From contig CALEGA010000037.1 in assembly GCA_937876715.1 (NCBI GenBank), forward strand, positions 1-7,542: a stretch of DNA of 7,542 bases, given 5' to 3'. Shown here piece by piece: positions 7,301-7,542 of this stretch (the first letter of the stretch is position 1; each line of letters begins with the position of its first letter). Source of the DNA: an uncultured Candidatus Saccharibacteria bacterium. GTDB taxonomy: Bacteria > Patescibacteriota > Saccharimonadia > Saccharimonadales > Saccharimonadaceae. The position numbers were made by a program, and so were the translations under genes. The notes under the pieces are model-generated. The model saw nothing but the letters and a program-made list of their open reading frames with translations, had not been told where the DNA came from and ran no database searches.

Positions 7301-7443
7301 ACCCGCCCAACTCGCCCGAACATTCGAGCGCCTTTTTCCAGCCACGTCCAATGTCGCACAATAACTCTTTTAAGACATTACATATAGGCTTCAAAGACGA
7401 TAAAGTAATCGTCCAAAAACAAAGGGGGATTAACTTCAACTAA
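4351..7443 (+). CDS. membrane-anchored TraG/VirD4-like T4SS coupling ATPase, C-terminus probably frameshifted
   Basis: The open frame gives 1030 residues. One hydrophobic helix at ~3-23, followed by KNYKKQNR, suggests an inner-membrane anchor with the body in the cytoplasm. Residues ~30-390 form an N-terminal domain as seen in Patescibacteria ATPases of this type, including EELWIQILTRP near 183. The motor follows: Walker A GQTGAGKS (416-423), IIDPHGDF (Asp444), Walker B FYLYVDEFQNF (Asp665, Glu666), then VANQYIAQM (691 on) and the TraG/TraD-like region to about 780. Such ATPases are hexameric motors that feed DNA or protein to a secretion or conjugation channel; the substrate here is unknown and no other T4SS gene lies nearby. 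From about residue 826 the frame becomes P/S/T/K-rich with codons (CCG, GCG, TCG) the gene otherwise avoids, and the -1 frame takes over the normal codon style until TAG at 7257-7259. The likely ancestral protein is about 969 residues. Motor identity is firm; the last ~200 annotated residues are doubtful. Confidence 0.88.
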   Translation: MSLISIILSPFVWIPLVGLFAYLTYKNYKKQNRLQVLNVDSVLLMLEIPRTNDKKELAAEQLFASLHGILRDKNELKNSGGVQEHLSFEIVSAKGQIRFYVWVPKILQSFVEGQIYSQYPTVQIYKCDEDYVDNRHKHPIVYSAELALTEDSALPIKTFDTFEVDPLAGITGTLAKLDADHNEELWIQILTRPIADDWHKSTTDKWITRIKSGGKTGFLGTGIDLAWIGQIFAALWKPPEGGIGGTTTTTVEISERDKTRITKAEEKATKLGYEVKIRLAYLGADEINAKLNMQALVGTFKQFNSTNLNGFKIEGSTFEPEALDAYKLRQFTDNGFILNISELASVYHLPHTSVETPNIVWASSKTAEPPAKLPVLTGNPAEDENISAFGLTNFRGINHQFGLLRRDRSRHVYIIGQTGAGKSGLLELFALSDVFYNQGYCIIDPHGDFAINNLRFVPESRIKDVVYFNPADTAHPVAFNPLELSDPARKPQVSSEVIGVLKRMFGESWGPRLEHILRYTLLALLDRPETTLLDISRMLTDKDFRKETLDYCKDVTVLQFWKQEFGTWGDKQVTESIAPVLNKVGAFTANPIIRNIVGQPKSSFDIRKIMDEGKILVVNLSKGLIGEDNAGILGAFLVTKVQLAAMSRSDIPDVKDRRPFYLYVDEFQNFATDSFAVILSEARKYGLNLTVANQYIAQMTDSVRDAVFGNVGTTISFRVSADDAPLLVKQFEPTFDASDLIQMANRHFIISMIINGEKVPAFSATTLSIPQPPADNLEAIIASSREQYSRPRSVVEDEIRETIEASEKYKKELSDSGREAGQQGINDYSNAQFIFSMFAPFAPPANRESLMITPASLSNSKAQESPNPNLSTPKPLAKSPTKPSTKPLTRTIALLLTPQNETIPSLVNREKTEGKRIRTETEQTALKPLNKLSATKESPPTPPKTNPTAQPSKTSANSSKKKKLKKKGISKKGAQTQTRQISHDPPNSPEHSSAFFQPRPMSHNNSFKTLHIGFKDDKVIVQKQRGINFN
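6808..6895 (+). repeat. degenerate internal repeat (GxQGI...DYS), copies 71 bases apart
   Basis: AACAGGGAAT occurs at 6815-6824 and again at 6886-6895. Around it the first copy reads AGQQGINDYS in the annotated frame and the second reads AGEQGIAHDYS only in the -1 frame. A 71-base offset is 24 codons minus one base, which is what a 1-base loss between in-frame copies would leave. The DNA identity is short, so chance similarity is possible. Confidence 0.4.
6828..7259 (+). other. out-of-frame segment: probable true C-terminal tail of the ATPase (-1 frame)
   Basis: After a TAA at 6825-6827 this frame is open for 143 codons to TAG 7257-7259. Its codons match the gene body: GAA/AAA/CAA for E/K/Q and C-ending elsewhere, for example the run encoding LKDLGKLLEEKEAQEKGN at the end. 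The predicted tail has a hydrophilic stretch (SFNPEAAREKSNQ), a basic Asn/Arg/Lys linker (QQRKNRGKKNKNRNRTNRP, about 7068-7125) and a charged helix at the C-terminus. The annotated frame over the same bases has the composition of the +1 shadow frames seen inside the rest of this gene. I infer a 1-base deletion (or sequencing error) between about 6828 and 6885. Confidence 0.7.
6862..6879 (+). repeat. tandem 9-bp repeat TTCGCGCCG x2
   Basis: Two perfect copies of TTCGCGCCG stand head to tail (6862-6870, 6871-6879), followed by CCGGCG. They lie inside the interval where the ATPase frame must change, so replication slippage or miscalled bases here could explain the indel. Confidence 0.8.
7261..7288 (-). 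terminator. possible minus-strand intrinsic terminator
   Basis: On the minus strand GGCGC, a 12-base loop and GCGCC are followed at once by six Ts (complement of 7261-7266). This is a compact rho-independent shape that could end transcription of a convergent gene from the right. The stem is only 5 bp. Confidence 0.35.
7313..7337 (+). terminator. possible terminator of the ATPase gene
   Basis: CGC-C-CGA (7313-7319) pairs with TCG-A-GCG (7324-7330), with one mismatch and an ACAT loop, then CC and five Ts (7333-7337). The 3' arm GCGCCTTTTT (7328-7337) is also the exact complement of AAAAAGGCGC at 7262-7271, an alternative 10-bp stem with a 56-base loop. It begins 54 bases after the -1 frame stop at 7259 but lies inside the annotated ATPase frame, which supports 7259 as the original end. 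Confidence 0.42.
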
Positions 7444-7475
7444 TAAAATCCCGCACAAACGCTTACTCAGCCGCT

Positions 7476-7542
7476 TTAATAATTGTCTTTAGGCGCAATG
7501 TTCTTATACTGATTAGGCTTCAGGCGCAAGAAAGGATTAGGT
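7476..7542 (-). CDS. possible 3' end of a convergent minus-strand gene, unknown product
   Basis: Read on the minus strand, the last 67 bases are open and end in TAA (complement of 7476-7478), giving the partial C-terminus PNPFLRLKPNQYKNIAPKDNY. It looks protein-like, and a convergent gene would fit the terminator candidates to its left. The fragment is only about 21 residues, its codons (CAG, AAG, CTG, TTG) differ from the A/C-rich style of the other genes, and I recognise no family. An open frame of this length can arise by chance. Confidence 0.3.
   Translation of the reverse strand, partial: PNPFLRLKPNQYKNIAPKDNY

Noticed and set aside
7044..7439. 131-residue minus-strand open frame
   Set aside because: It starts at a TTG without a ribosome site, spans the terminator-like hairpins and is antisense to the ATPase tail; it looks like a shadow frame.
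7351..7443. Possible 30-codon gene starting at ATG 7351
   Set aside because: No Shine-Dalgarno site or promoter precedes it and its codons do not match the neighbouring genes; it is most likely chance continuation of the shifted ATPase frame.
1..7542. CRISPR array, tRNA, rRNA, riboswitch or insertion sequence
   Set aside because: No regularly spaced repeats, cloverleaf arms, transposase motifs or terminal inverted repeats were seen on either strand.

Overview
The window reads as a stretch of chromosome from a bacterium of the Patescibacteria/CPR group, possibly Saccharibacteria. The basis is family knowledge plus two visible traits: a membrane-anchored TraG/VirD4-like ATPase of the orphan kind common in those genomes, and a sigma-region-4/HARE-HTH fusion protein. 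This placement is an inference, with no marker gene to confirm it. The standard code is used, with no in-frame TGA in any gene. Coding strands are rich in A and C and poor in G and T (bases 2221-2280: A27 C18 G9 T6), with GAA/AAA/CAA and C-ending codons favoured. This bias makes long shadow frames common on the other frames and strand.

Layout, left to right: the 3' part of dprA (to 679); a short gap with a weak hairpin and a strong extended -10 promoter; topA, DNA topoisomerase I (801-3107); a 171-bp gap with two tandem promoters and a dyad; a sigma4-HARE regulator (3279-4307); a 43-bp gap with another extended -10 promoter; and a large T4SS coupling-protein-like ATPase (4351-7443 as the open frame). 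The last 100 bases may hold the 3' end of a convergent minus-strand gene. All three complete genes point right, and each has its own promoter candidate.

The dprA-topA pairing is a common housekeeping neighbourhood (transformation ssDNA handling and supercoil relaxation). The regulator carries the part of a sigma factor that contacts the -35 element and the polymerase beta flap, joined to a HARE winged helix, so it may act at RNA polymerase. The ATPase has an N-terminal membrane helix, Walker A and B motifs and a TraG/TraD-like C-terminal part of the motor, and probably pumps DNA or protein at the inner membrane. No other secretion gene is present here.

The points most worth a second look are these. 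(1) The ATPase appears to change frame between about 6828 and 6885, so the annotated last ~200 residues look like shadow translation. The likely true tail lies in the -1 frame and stops at 7259, just before terminator-like hairpins. (2) The promoters of topA and the ATPase place the predicted transcription start on or within about 4 nt of the ATG, suggesting leaderless mRNAs, while the regulator gene has a Shine-Dalgarno site. (3) The regulator has an unusual sigma4-HARE architecture. (4) dprA changes sharply in base composition midway. I did not find a convincing undescribed multi-gene system, and no CRISPR array, tRNA, rRNA or insertion sequence.
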